A stretch of DNA of 64,000 bases, from the NCBI RefSeq assembly GCF_018069865.1, contig NZ_JAGQDG010000001.1, forward strand, positions 806,001-870,000, in the 5' to 3' direction. Both the position numbers and the translations under genes were made by a program. The notes beneath the pieces were generated by a model. It did no database searches. It was not told where the DNA came from and saw only the letters and a program-made list of their open reading frames with translations. The number at the start of each line of letters is the position of its first letter. Positions within the stretch are counted from its first letter, which is position 1. Of the stretch, positions 19,262-27,570 are shown one piece after another. This DNA comes from Ideonella paludis. Lineage in GTDB: Bacteria; Pseudomonadota; Gammaproteobacteria; Burkholderiales; Burkholderiaceae_C.

Positions 19262-19432
19262 ATGACAACAGCGAACCCATGCGCACCGCGCGAATTGAGC
19301 CTCAGCGAGCTGAGCCATGTGGCGGGCGGCGCCGCCGAATCCCTGGAGGGTTTTGTCCTGTCCGAAGGCTTTGTGCTGTCTGAGTCGGTGACCCCCGTCG
19401 TCGGCACCGAAGGCTTCGTTCTGTCGGAGTAA
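19262..19432 (+). CDS. Double-glycine-leader peptide with EGFVLSE repeats (putative RiPP or bacteriocin-type precursor)
   Basis: A 56-residue ORF, MTTANPCAPR then ELSLSELSHVAGG (residues 11-23), which matches the double-glycine leader pattern LSxxELxxVxGG cut by C39-peptidase ABC exporters. After the GG at 22-23 comes a 33-residue, glutamate-rich core with no lysine, arginine or cysteine. It contains the heptapeptide EGFVLSE three times (29-35, 35-41 and 50-56, the first two sharing a glutamate), with an SVTPVVGT linker before the last copy. A GGGAG ribosome-binding site lies six bases before the ATG. It sits between proC and a lipoprotein gene with its own upstream palindrome. No maturase, immunity or C39 transporter gene is in the window, so it is an orphan. 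It may instead be a self-standing exported peptide. Confidence 0.7.
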   Translation: MTTANPCAPRELSLSELSHVAGGAAESLEGFVLSEGFVLSESVTPVVGTEGFVLSE

Positions 19433-19457
19433 GGCGCCCCTTAGGCGCGACTGCGCC

Positions 19458-19481
19458 CTGGCCCACTGCACGGTGGGCCAG
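19458..19481. terminator. Hairpin after the repeat peptide gene
   Basis: CTGGCCCAC at 19458-19466 and GTGGGCCAG at 19473-19481 form a perfect 9-bp stem with a 6-nt loop, 25 bp after the stop of the peptide gene. The T-run is poor, so it may be a weak terminator, an RNA-stabilising stem or an attenuation element before the lipoprotein gene. Confidence 0.5.
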
Positions 19482-19642
19482 TTGCCCCTGCTGGGCCGCT
19501 CACAGCCGCTCTCCTTTCCACTGTTTTGAGGAAGACGTTGCCGCGACGGGTTTCTAAAGTTCTGACGACAAACAACGTTCAATAAGCCGCTGAGTTGGGC
19601 GCAAGCAGCCGAACTCGGCAGGTGTCGTCGGAGAACCCACGC

Positions 19643-21382
19643 ATGCGCTCAAGCCCCATTTCTCTCCTCTTTGCCCGAGATCTGGGCCGCCATGCCAGGC
19701 GTCCCGTCGGTCAGCGCTTGGCGGTCATCGCCCTTGCCGCAGCCCTGGCCGCTTGCGGTGGCGGTGGCGGAGGCTCGGACCCCGCCTCTGGTGGTGGCAC
19801 AGGCGGCGGCACAGGCGGGGGAACGGGCGGCGGGACGGGCGGGGGCACCGGTGGCGGTGGCACCTTGGTGCTGCCCACCGTGGCCATCAGCACCCTCAGC
19901 TCCAACACCCTGACGCAGCCCGGTACCGTGCTGGCCGGCAGCCGCACCGATGACCTGACGCCCCTGATCTCCGGCAGCTTGAGTGCGGCCTTGGCAGAGG
20001 GCCAAAAGCTCAAGGTCTATGACGGCGACACGGCCCTCTCCACCAGCCCCACCGTGCAGGGCCAGACCTGGACCCTGACGCCCAGCCTTGATCTGGCAGA
20101 GGGCGTCCACCGCTTCAGCGCCGAAGTTGTCGGGGCCGATGGCAAAGCCGGCACGCGGAGTGCTGTTTATGAGGTGACGGTGGCGGTGGCCCGTTGGCAA
20201 AGCATCAGCCCTGCGCAAGGCCTGCGCGCCACACCGCTGGCCCTGCGGCTGAGCGGCAGCGCATGGCCCGCCCAAGGCTGGAGCGTGGAGCCGCTGGACG
20301 ATGCCCGCGCCACCTGCGCCGCGCCCACCGGTGTGAGTGACACCGGCCTGGATGTCAGCTGCACCTTCTTCCAACTGGGTGAGCGCAAAGTGGCGCTCAA
20401 GCTCAACGGCCAGACCGTGGCACAACCCAGCGTGACGGTGAACAGCAATGTCAGCGCTGTGAGCTGGTCCTCGCCCAGCAGCGGAGGCTTTGGCACGGGC
20501 ACGGTGCTGCTCGGTGAGCAGGTGCAGTTCAAGCTCAGCGGCACCCAACTGCTGGCCGACACCGATTGGCTGCTGAGTGTGGACGGCTGCAGCAGCGCGC
20601 CCACGGAGGTGGGCACAGGCAGCGCCACCGAGCGCGTCTTTGCCTGCACGCTCAGCGCCAGTGCAGGCGCGGGCCAAAAGGCGGGCACGCTGCGCTTTGG
20701 CGGGGCCAGTGGCCCGGTCTTGGCAGCGTGGCAATTGCCGGTGGCTGTGCCCCCGGTGGTGGCCCCAGCGCCCAAGTTGCCGCACAGCGGTGTGACGGCC
20801 AGTCAGTGCTACACCAGCGGCGGTGGCACCGTCTTGTCAGCCTGCAGCAGTGCCAGTGCTGTGGCCCTGAATGGCCAGCAGGACGGCCATCGCACCAGCG
20901 TCAACGCCATGAGCTTCAGCCGCGTCGGCAGCTACACCTTGGAAGAGTGCGTCAAGGACGATGTGACCGGCCTGGTGTGGGAGGGCAAGGCCACCAGCGG
21001 CTTGCGTGCCGGCAGCACCTTGGTCAACCACATTGGCTTTGACCGACCCGACCTGGGCGTGGTCTCGACCAGCTACTACGTGGCGGCCGCCAACACCCAG
21101 CGCCTGTGCGGTTATGCAGACTGGCGGCTGCCCACATTGCATGAGCTGCAGTCCATTGCCGACTACAGCAAGGCCTCGCCCGGCCCGGTGCTGGCCTCTG
21201 CGTGGCTGGTGAACACCAATACCAGCAGCGGCGTCTACTGGTCGGCCACTCCGGAGGCCGGCAGCACCACGGGCCAATGGGTGCTGGACTTCCGCGATGG
21301 ATTGGGCTTCACCACCCCACGCCAAAACGCCAACGGAGACGGCTATCTGCTGCCCGTGCGACTGGTGCGCGGCGCACCGTGA
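19643..21382 (+). CDS. Lipoprotein with glycine-rich linker and C-terminal DUF1566 domain
   Basis: A 579-residue exported protein. The signal ends in a lipobox (LAAALAACGGG), followed by an imperfect GGGTGGGT linker of about 30 residues. The middle has Ig-like beta regions with a paired-cysteine pattern. The C-terminal 150 residues form a DUF1566 (Lcl C-terminal) module: LEECVKDDVTGLVWEGKA, CGYADWRLPTLHELQSIADY, YWSATPEAGS and DGYLLPVRLVR. This module has a C-type-lectin/FGE-like fold and occurs in surface proteins. The start at 19643 follows a GGAG site and gives a proper signal peptide. It is paired with another DUF1566 gene 20 bp downstream. Confidence 0.8.
   Translation: MRSSPISLLFARDLGRHARRPVGQRLAVIALAAALAACGGGGGGSDPASGGGTGGGTGGGTGGGTGGGTGGGGTLVLPTVAISTLSSNTLTQPGTVLAGSRTDDLTPLISGSLSAALAEGQKLKVYDGDTALSTSPTVQGQTWTLTPSLDLAEGVHRFSAEVVGADGKAGTRSAVYEVTVAVARWQSISPAQGLRATPLALRLSGSAWPAQGWSVEPLDDARATCAAPTGVSDTGLDVSCTFFQLGERKVALKLNGQTVAQPSVTVNSNVSAVSWSSPSSGGFGTGTVLLGEQVQFKLSGTQLLADTDWLLSVDGCSSAPTEVGTGSATERVFACTLSASAGAGQKAGTLRFGGASGPVLAAWQLPVAVPPVVAPAPKLPHSGVTASQCYTSGGGTVLSACSSASAVALNGQQDGHRTSVNAMSFSRVGSYTLEECVKDDVTGLVWEGKATSGLRAGSTLVNHIGFDRPDLGVVSTSYYVAAANTQRLCGYADWRLPTLHELQSIADYSKASPGPVLASAWLVNTNTSSGVYWSATPEAGSTTGQWVLDFRDGLGFTTPRQNANGDGYLLPVRLVRGAP
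19796..19862 (+). repeat. Glycine-rich GGNGGC simple repeat
   Basis: Imperfect 12-bp units encode the GGGT-type linker of the lipoprotein, just after its lipobox. Such a tract can vary in length between strains. Confidence 0.6.
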
Positions 21383-21402
21383 AGCAGCCTTTGGAGACCC
21401 TC

Positions 21403-21903
21403 ATGATGATCAAGCAAACCCTCTCCGCCCTGAGCCTGGCCCTGCTCACGCTCGGCACCCAAGCCGCCTGCCCCACCTGGTCCAGCGCCAGCCGCTTTGA
21501 GCTGCATGACAGCGAAGTGATCGATCTGCGCACTGGCTTGGTGTGGCAGCGGTGCAGTGCCGGTCAAAGCTGGAATGGCAGCACCTGCGCCGGCACGGCC
21601 AGTACCTACAGTCAGGCCGAAGCGCTGAGCTTGGCCAAGCAGGCCAACCCCAGCGACAGCCCCGCTGGTTGGCGCTTGCCGAACGTGAAAGAGCTGGCCA
21701 GCTTGGCCGACTTGGGCTGCACGGCCCCGGCCATCGACACGGCGGTGTTTCCGGGCACGCCAGCCGCCGCCGCTTGGTCTGCCACGCCCAATGCCACCCG
21801 CTCCAACATCGCTTGGAAGGTGGACTTCAGCCAAGGCAGCGTGAGCAATCTCTCGGGCATCGGCAACCCCTTCCACGTGCGCCTGGTGCGCTCGGCGCGC
21901 TAA
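21403..21903 (+). CDS. Exported DUF1566 domain protein
   Basis: A 166-residue protein: a signal peptide (IKQTLSALSLALLTLGTQAA) and then a single DUF1566 module with the same landmarks as the end of the upstream lipoprotein (DLRTGLVWQRCSAGQ, AGWRLPNVKELASLADLGC, AAWSATPNAT, NPFHVRLVRSA). A GGAG site six bases before the ATG at 21403 sets the start. It is 20 bp after the lipoprotein gene and probably co-transcribed. The pair may form a surface recognition set; the ligand is unknown. It converges on ubiA. Confidence 0.78.
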   Translation: MMIKQTLSALSLALLTLGTQAACPTWSSASRFELHDSEVIDLRTGLVWQRCSAGQSWNGSTCAGTASTYSQAEALSLAKQANPSDSPAGWRLPNVKELASLADLGCTAPAIDTAVFPGTPAAAAWSATPNATRSNIAWKVDFSQGSVSNLSGIGNPFHVRLVRSAR

Positions 21904-21918
21904 GCGGGCCTTGTTCCG

Positions 21919-22821
21919 TCAGCGCAGCGCCAAGGCCAGCGCAATGCCTGCAAACACCGCCAAGCCCACCCAGTGGTTGAGGCGGAAGGCCTTGAAGCAG
22001 CCCTCGCGGCTGCGGTCTTTGATCAAGGTGTAGTGCCACAAGGCTTGTGCTGCGCCCAGCGCGGTGCCCAGCAAGGCCACGTGGCCCAGGCCCAGCAGTT
22101 GGCTGAGCCAGGCCCAACTGCCCAGGTAGACCCCGTAAAAGGCCATCACGCCCACCACATCAAAGCGGCCCAGCGTGATGGCCGAGGTTTGGATGCCGAC
22201 GCGCAGGTCGTCGTCGCGGTCGACCATGGCGTACTCGGTGTCATAAGCCAGCACCCAAAACAGGTTGCCCAGCAGCAGCCACCAAGCGTGCGGCGGAACG
22301 GCGGCATTCACCGCGTCCAGGCTCCACTCTTGCCCGCCCTGCACGGCGGAAAAGGCCATCGGAATGCCAAAGCTGAAGGCCACGCCCAGCACGGCCTGGG
22401 GCATGGACACCACCCGCTTGGCCCAGGGGTAGGCGATGGCGATCAGCAAGGCGGGCACCGACAAGATGATGGTGGGCGGGTTGGTGGTGAGCACCAGCCC
22501 AAAGGCCAGCAAGGCCAAGCCAGCGCCCAAGAGCAAAGCCTCTTTCACCGAGACTTGGCCGCTGGTGACGGGCCGCTGTGCCGTGCGTTTGACATGCTTG
22601 TCAAAGTCGCGGTCGGCCACGTCGTTGATGCAGCACCCGGCCGAGCGCATCAGCACCGTGCCCGCCGTGAACACGGCCAGCAAATGCCAGCCTGGAAAGC
22701 CATCGGCGGCCATCCACAGCGCCGCCAAGGTGGGCCACAGCAGCAAGAGCCAGCCGGCGGGGCGGTCCCAGCGGATCAGGTTGAGATAAAGGGCAAATCG
22801 GGTGGGCGAGGGAGCAGTCAT
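21919..22821 (-). CDS. ubiA: 4-hydroxybenzoate polyprenyltransferase
   Basis: A 300-residue inner-membrane enzyme of ubiquinone synthesis that attaches the polyprenyl chain to 4-hydroxybenzoate. The two Asp-rich loops of the UbiA superfamily are present: [15 protein letters not shown] near residue 67 and [19 protein letters not shown] near residue 185. About nine hydrophobic helices flank them. Start [24 protein letters not shown] at 22821 gives the normal length; the same frame is open much further upstream, but that part is not UbiA-like and overlaps the HD-GYP gene. Confidence 0.95.
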   Translation of the reverse strand: MTAPSPTRFALYLNLIRWDRPAGWLLLLWPTLAALWMAADGFPGWHLLAVFTAGTVLMRSAGCCINDVADRDFDKHVKRTAQRPVTSGQVSVKEALLLGAGLALLAFGLVLTTNPPTIILSVPALLIAIAYPWAKRVVSMPQAVLGVAFSFGIPMAFSAVQGGQEWSLDAVNAAVPPHAWWLLLGNLFWVLAYDTEYAMVDRDDDLRVGIQTSAITLGRFDVVGVMAFYGVYLGSWAWLSQLLGLGHVALLGTALGAAQALWHYTLIKDRSREGCFKAFRLNHWVGLAVFAGIALALALR

Positions 22822-22935
22822 GGTGGAGCCCGGTGTGGTGCGCGCCGCATTATCAGCGGCTGAAGCACCCCCCTCTGGCGGATTGCATTGTGAGCCGTGC
22901 GCCGCTACCCTGGGCTGGCTGTCATCCGGTCGTTT

Positions 22936-24075
22936 ATGGATCTTCAAGACATCCCGCACCTTCCTGCCTTGCACCCCGGGGTACCGGCTCAACCGCCTGA
23001 AGGCCTTGATGAGCGCATCCGCGTCTTGCATCAACGCATCTGCGCTGCGGCTCCAGGTGTAGCCCGCGTGGCTTGTGCGCTGTATGAGCCCGACACGGGC
23101 TTGCTCAAGACCTTGGCCCACAGCACCTGTGAGGGCAAACCCCTGACGGGCTACCAATTTGCCTTGGCCCAAAGCCCCAGCCTGCTGAACCTGGCGCGCG
23201 AGCGGCGCACCCGGGTCATCGACGATATTCCCGGCATGTTGCCCGGCCAGTCTGAGCACAGCCGCTGGCTGCGAGAGCAGGGCTATCAAAGCTCCTACAC
23301 CGTGCCCTTGGAGCACCAAGGCGAGTTTGACGGCTTTGTGTTTTTTGACTCGCGCGAGCCCGCCTACTTTAGCCCGTCGGTGACGGCCCAACTCGACATC
23401 TATGGTCACCTCGTGGCGCTGATGATCAGCCACGAGCTGCTGTCCATCCGCGCCTTGGTGGGCTCAGTCAAGCTGGCCCGGGAGTTTGCCCATCTGCGCG
23501 ATGTTGAAACAGGCGTGCACCTGGACCGCATGGCCCACTATGTCCGCCTGATCGCCCAGGGCGTGGCTGCGCGGCACCGGCTCAGCGACGAGTTCATCGA
23601 GTTGCTGTTCTTGTTCGCGCCCCTTCACGACCTGGGCAAAGTCGGCGTGGCCGACGAAGTCTTGCTCAAGCCGGGGGCGCTCAGCCCTGATGAGCGCCGC
23701 GCCATGCAGGCCCATGTGGACAAAGGCTGCGCCATGGTGGCGCGCCTCGTGCGCGTCTTCAGGCTGGAGGCCATGTCCGGGGTCAGCATCTTGCGCAACC
23801 TGGTGGCCGGCCACCACGAGCTGATGGATGGCTCTGGCTACCCTTTGGGCCTGCGCGGTGAGGCCATTCCCATCGAGGCCCGCATCGTGGCCGTGGCCGA
23901 TATCTTTGATGCCCTCACCAGCCAGCGCCCCTACAAAGAGGCCTGGCCTTTGCAGCGCGCCTACGACACCCTTGAACAGATGGCCCAACAGGGCCGGCTC
24001 GATGCCGATTGCGTGCGTGCACTGCAAGACGGCGCCGTCAATGTGATGGGCATCATGGCGCGCTTTGCCGAGTGA
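22936..24075 (+). CDS. HD-GYP domain protein with N-terminal GAF-like sensor
   Basis: A 379-residue protein. Residues about 20-170 form a GAF-like sensor region ([37 protein letters not shown]). The C-terminal half is an HD-GYP phosphodiesterase domain: [32 protein letters not shown] with the HD pair, [14 protein letters not shown] for the HHE and GYP motifs, and [21 protein letters not shown]. Such proteins hydrolyse cyclic di-GMP and lower its level, often favouring motility. The sensor ligand is unknown. The ATG at 22936 is used; a GTG at 22897 is an alternative. It is divergent from ubiA and convergent with the SRPBCC gene. Confidence 0.88.
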   Translation: MDLQDIPHLPALHPGVPAQPPEGLDERIRVLHQRICAAAPGVARVACALYEPDTGLLKTLAHSTCEGKPLTGYQFALAQSPSLLNLARERRTRVIDDIPGMLPGQSEHSRWLREQGYQSSYTVPLEHQGEFDGFVFFDSREPAYFSPSVTAQLDIYGHLVALMISHELLSIRALVGSVKLAREFAHLRDVETGVHLDRMAHYVRLIAQGVAARHRLSDEFIELLFLFAPLHDLGKVGVADEVLLKPGALSPDERRAMQAHVDKGCAMVARLVRVFRLEAMSGVSILRNLVAGHHELMDGSGYPLGLRGEAIPIEARIVAVADIFDALTSQRPYKEAWPLQRAYDTLEQMAQQGRLDADCVRALQDGAVNVMGIMARFAE

Positions 24076-24088
24076 GCGGCCCGCAGGC

Positions 24089-24628
24089 TCACGCCCCTTC
24101 GACCACCTTTTTGAGCTTGGCCAAGCCGCGCTCAAAGTCGGGGCCGATCATTGCGTCCATGCTCACAAACACGCTCATCACCTTTGAGACAAACGGCATG
24201 GGGCCGGTCATGCGCCACACCATCTCGGTCTCGGCGCCCTTGGGGCTCAGCGTGTATTCAGCCATGTTCTGGCTGGCAAAGGGCTCGATGAAATCCAGCT
24301 TGATCAGCACCTTGGTCGGCGGCTCGGCGCGCTTGATCTCCATGCGGCCCTCGCCCACCTCGCTATTGCCCTTCCAGACATAGACCGAGCCTTCGCCACT
24401 GGCCGGGCCCGAGAAGCTGCGCGTCATGGCCGGGTCCAGGTGCTCCCAGGGCGACCATTTGCCGAATTGCTGAAAGTCCGCCAGCAGCGGGTAGATTGCA
24501 TCGGGCGCGGCCTTGATGCTGATGCGCCGCTCCACCGCAAACGTGTCGGCCTTGGTCAGGGCCAGGCCTACGACCACCACCACGGCCAGCGCCAGCAGGC
24601 CGCCGATGCGTTTGATCCAAGTCCACAT
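24089..24628 (-). CDS. SRPBCC (START-like) family protein with N-terminal membrane helix
   Basis: A 179-residue protein with one membrane anchor (IGGLLALAVVVVVGLALT) and then an SRPBCC-type ligand-cavity domain, similar to polyketide-cyclase-like proteins: VERRISIKAAPDAIYPLLAD, FGKWSPWEHLDPAM, TEMVWRMTGPMPF and a final amphipathic helix (FERGLAKLKKVVEG). These proteins bind hydrophobic ligands; the ligand here is unknown. It is convergent with the HD-GYP gene, 13 bp apart. Confidence 0.8.
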   Translation of the reverse strand: MWTWIKRIGGLLALAVVVVVGLALTKADTFAVERRISIKAAPDAIYPLLADFQQFGKWSPWEHLDPAMTRSFSGPASGEGSVYVWKGNSEVGEGRMEIKRAEPPTKVLIKLDFIEPFASQNMAEYTLSPKGAETEMVWRMTGPMPFVSKVMSVFVSMDAMIGPDFERGLAKLKKVVEGA

Positions 24629-24745
24629 GTCAGTGCTCCTCAGCTAGGGGACAGCCCGCTCAAGGGCCAGCCCCATTCTGAGCGCAAGCGGGGGCGGCTG
24701 CGCCCCTGCGGACAAGGGGGATACCCTCGGTCTGCTCCGCAGGCC

Positions 24746-25402
24746 TCACGCCGCCAAGCGCGGCCCCTCGCGGTGCGGTGAGCACTGCCGCAGCGAGCCC
24801 ACCAGCGGCGGCAAGCAGGCCACTTGCTGCACCAGGTCGCGGATGCTGGCCACGCCTGTCTTGGAGCGCACGCTGGCCACTTGGGTGCGCACGGTGGCGA
24901 TCTTCACGCCATGCTGCTCGGCGATCTCCTGCGGCGTCTGGCCTTGGCACAGGGCCAGCAAGACCTGCTCTTCACAGCGCGAGAGCTGGTAGGCCCGCGC
25001 AAAGGCCTGAGCCGCCAGTGCGCTGACCATCTGCCGCCGCGCCAACACCACCAGCACCGCCCCCGTCTGGCCCTGGCCCGCCCGCAGCGGCACCACCGAC
25101 AAGCGCACCCCACCGCGCGCCGCGCCCACCACCACCATGCGGCGCAGGCCCCGGCTGGCGGCGTCCTGCAAGGCCTCGCGCAGCGGCGTGGCGTCGCGTG
25201 GGTCCCGGGCAAACAGGTGCTGCTGGTGCATCAGCAGCGGGTGGTTCTCATCCAGCTCGGACTCCGCCGCATGGTTCATGTGCAGCAGCTCCAACTGCGG
25301 ATTGAGCAACAGCAAGCCGTAGTCCACCTCGTCCAACACGCCCGCCAAGATGTCCAAGTGCCGGTCACTTTGCCGACGGCGCTCCACCATGTGCATCAAC
25401 AT
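24746..25402 (-). CDS. LuxR-type transcriptional regulator (PAS-like sensor)
   Basis: A 218-residue regulator. The N-terminal half (ILAGVLDEVDYGLLLLNPQLELLHMN) looks like a PAS-type sensor. The C-terminal part is a LuxR/FixJ helix-turn-helix (SRCEEQVLLALCQGQTPQEIAEQHGVKIATVRTQVASV; four-helix DNA-binding layout). No receiver domain is present. A GAGGGG site precedes the ATG at 25402. It lies downstream of, and on the same strand as, another LuxR-type gene with a palindrome between them. Its target is unknown. Confidence 0.8.
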   Translation of the reverse strand: MLMHMVERRRQSDRHLDILAGVLDEVDYGLLLLNPQLELLHMNHAAESELDENHPLLMHQQHLFARDPRDATPLREALQDAASRGLRRMVVVGAARGGVRLSVVPLRAGQGQTGAVLVVLARRQMVSALAAQAFARAYQLSRCEEQVLLALCQGQTPQEIAEQHGVKIATVRTQVASVRSKTGVASIRDLVQQVACLPPLVGSLRQCSPHREGPRLAA

Positions 25403-25486
25403 ACATCACCCCTCTTGTTGAGAATCACTGCGCCAACTCACTGGTTGACGGTGAAGTGATCATCAAGAAAGAGGAGGGCTGTGTGA

Positions 25487-25504
25487 CCTACCTGCACAGG
25501 TAGG
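25487..25504. repeat. Palindrome between two LuxR-type genes
   Basis: CCTACCTG (25487-25494) and CAGGTAGG (25497-25504) are perfect inverted repeats separated by CA. The site overlaps the stop codon of the upstream LuxR-type gene and lies 85 bp before the start of the next. The ACCTG and CAGGT half-sites resemble lux-box ends, but the spacing is far shorter than in a real lux box. Confidence 0.5.
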
Positions 25505-26555
25505 ATTGGGCGCTCGCCGCCTGCGCCAGCAGCTTGGCCACGGCGGTGCGCTCGTGCACGTCCAGGCGCTGGAACACCTGCTTGACGTGATAGCTGGCGG
25601 TGTTCAGCGACACGCCCATGTGCTCGGCAATGGCTTGGTTGCTGTGGCCCTGGGCCATCATCACCGCGACCTCGCGCTGCTGGGGCGAGAGGCCCAGCGC
25701 TGCGGCGCCCTCGGCCAGGCGCAGCGGCTCGACCGACAAGCGCGACACCCGCAGCGCCGTGGCTGCCGCGCCCTGCGGGCCGCTGAGCGCCTGGCGGCGA
25801 AACACAAACTGCCCCCAGGCTGAATCAACCCGGTGCACCGCCTGCGGGCTGGCCAGCAGCGCGGCCAACAAGCTGGCCACAAAGCGCGGCAGGCGCTCGG
25901 CGTCCTCGTGCGCGCGGGCGGGCGACAGCACATCGCCCTGCGCCAGCCGCACCAGGCGCGGCCAGTGCTCGTCGGCCAGCAGCTCCCGCCCCTGCTCGTC
26001 CAGCACCGCCAGGCCTTCTTCCACCACATGCTCCTGAGCCGCCTGCGCTGGCGTGGGCGTCGGCACGGCCAAGGCCTCGCCCAAGTAGTGCAGCACCTCG
26101 GTCAGCGTGGCTTCGTCCTCGTCCGAAAACGGCGGCTGCTGGGGCCCCCGGTACAAACTGAGCTGCCCCAGCGCCACACCCTGGTGCCGCACCACCGCAT
26201 ACAAAAAATGCTCCACCCCCAGCGGCGCCAACACCTCTTGGTAATAGGCGCTGGCCCGCTCGGCGGCCGTCACACTGCGCCGGCTGGTGGGCTTCTCAGC
26301 CGCCAAGCGCTGCTGATACTGCGCCCGAAACTGCGTGTCGTTGTGCCTGTCGTGATACCGCGCCATGGCCTCATGCGGCAGCATGCGTTCGGGGTAGAAA
26401 TTGGTGATGCTGCCCCGCTCATCACAATAAAAAAACGCCCCGTGGTCCGCAGGCACCCAAGCGCGCAACACCGGCAATAAAGACGGCAGCAGCAGCGGGC
26501 CGGGCAGGCCCAGGCTGCAGAGTTGGCGCAGGGTGGTGCGGGTGGCGGGGGTCAC
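25488..26555 (-). CDS. LuxR-type transcriptional regulator
   Basis: About 355 residues. The N-terminal 170 residues are GAF/autoinducer-like (VLRAWVPADHGAFFYCDERGS, YAVVRHQGVALGQLSLYRGP). The C-terminus is a LuxR helix-turn-helix (LSPQQREVAVMMAQGHSN, then AIAEHMGVSLNTASYHVKQVF). A GTG at 26555 overlaps the stop of the upstream PAP2-like gene (GTGA), which suggests translational coupling, and it is preferred over the ATG at 26600, whose extra residues read out of frame through that gene's 3' end. The regulator is much more GC-rich than the gene it is coupled to. Confidence 0.82.
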   Translation of the reverse strand: MTPATRTTLRQLCSLGLPGPLLLPSLLPVLRAWVPADHGAFFYCDERGSITNFYPERMLPHEAMARYHDRHNDTQFRAQYQQRLAAEKPTSRRSVTAAERASAYYQEVLAPLGVEHFLYAVVRHQGVALGQLSLYRGPQQPPFSDEDEATLTEVLHYLGEALAVPTPTPAQAAQEHVVEEGLAVLDEQGRELLADEHWPRLVRLAQGDVLSPARAHEDAERLPRFVASLLAALLASPQAVHRVDSAWGQFVFRRQALSGPQGAAATALRVSRLSVEPLRLAEGAAALGLSPQQREVAVMMAQGHSNQAIAEHMGVSLNTASYHVKQVFQRLDVHERTAVAKLLAQAASAQSYLCR

Positions 26556-27529
26556 GGTTTCGTGCGCATGAGGCCGTCGACGCACTGGGATGTCAGCCAT
26601 TTTAAATCATCGAGATTCGTGGAGCTCGACGCTAACTCAATCACAGCCTTGGTGAATCTCAAACCCACCATAAATCCGACCTGTGTATCTTCCGTCCAAT
26701 GCAGATTGGCATATTCACGCAAAAGCCCAATCCGATATGAGGCTTTGACAAACTTCTCTCCAACGGCCGGACCCTTTCCGGCGGATATCGCCAGAAAATA
26801 CAGTAGCCCCGCCAGGGCGCCGGCCCCCGCAGCATGACCGCTTGGGAAGGTGTTGTGCGGCGGAATTTTCAAACCATGTTTGATCGGATATTTTTTCGCA
26901 TCCAATTCGCAAGGGCGCAAAAACCCTTTGTTTTTGCTCTTGGCGCTGAAGACCACTTCAGCCAATGGTATTTGTATCGCATTCCAAATATTAAAGGCAT
27001 TCGATGTAAACGCAACGCGTTCTGAATCGGTGAACCACTTCCAGTGATGTATGAAGTACCGCAGAATAAAAAAATCTCCCAACTGGTCTTGATTGAATAT
27101 TTCGTTGTCGAACTCATTCGACGAGTTAATTAACCTTGGTTGAGCTGCTATGTCTTCCTTCCAAACCACCAAAGGATTTGTGCTCGTCTCTATATTTATC
27201 TCTAATGAATTCGAGCTGCCGATTGAATTGACCTTTATGGATTTGGAAATCCGCATCGCCATTCGAAAACCTAGATAATTTTTGTCATCTCTGAGCCCCA
27301 AGGTCTCAAGTGAGGCTTCTTGCCAAGCTCTCTTCATTAATTCAGTTGATGATTTTGCTAAATTTGCGATGTTATATAACATTGGCGCGATTTTTTCTTC
27401 CCAATACTGCCTCTCAATGGGTGTGCCGTCTGCCTCTGCTTGAAAGGTGTCATAACCTGTGGAACTTGAACTGTCTTGCACAAACTCCGCATATTTCGAC
27501 AGTGACAGAGGTGGAATGAATATGGACAT
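26552..27529 (-). CDS. PAP2 / vanadium-haloperoxidase-like protein
   Basis: A 325-residue protein with the phosphate/vanadate pocket of the PAP2 superfamily: KIPPHNTFPSGHAAGAGALAG (PSGH motif near residue 225) and, 45 residues later, REYANLHWTEDTQVG (HWxxD). The lysine/arginine of the first motif is probably in the preceding KHGLK segment. The N-terminal 200 residues are mainly helical, as in vanadium-dependent haloperoxidases rather than the short membrane phosphatases. No signal peptide was seen. The activity, halide oxidation or phosphatase, cannot be decided. The base composition is distinctly AT-rich against its neighbours, which suggests horizontal transfer. Confidence 0.7.
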   Translation of the reverse strand: MSIFIPPLSLSKYAEFVQDSSSSTGYDTFQAEADGTPIERQYWEEKIAPMLYNIANLAKSSTELMKRAWQEASLETLGLRDDKNYLGFRMAMRISKSIKVNSIGSSNSLEINIETSTNPLVVWKEDIAAQPRLINSSNEFDNEIFNQDQLGDFFILRYFIHHWKWFTDSERVAFTSNAFNIWNAIQIPLAEVVFSAKSKNKGFLRPCELDAKKYPIKHGLKIPPHNTFPSGHAAGAGALAGLLYFLAISAGKGPAVGEKFVKASYRIGLLREYANLHWTEDTQVGFMVGLRFTKAVIELASSSTNLDDLKWLTSQCVDGLMRTKP

Positions 27530-27570
27530 TTCAGTTGCTCCTACATTTATCTACTTTGAAAACATTTGAC

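Noticed and set aside
19643-21903. Diversity-generating retroelement target, because DUF1566 modules can be variable proteins
   Set aside because: No reverse transcriptase, template repeat or accessory gene in the window.
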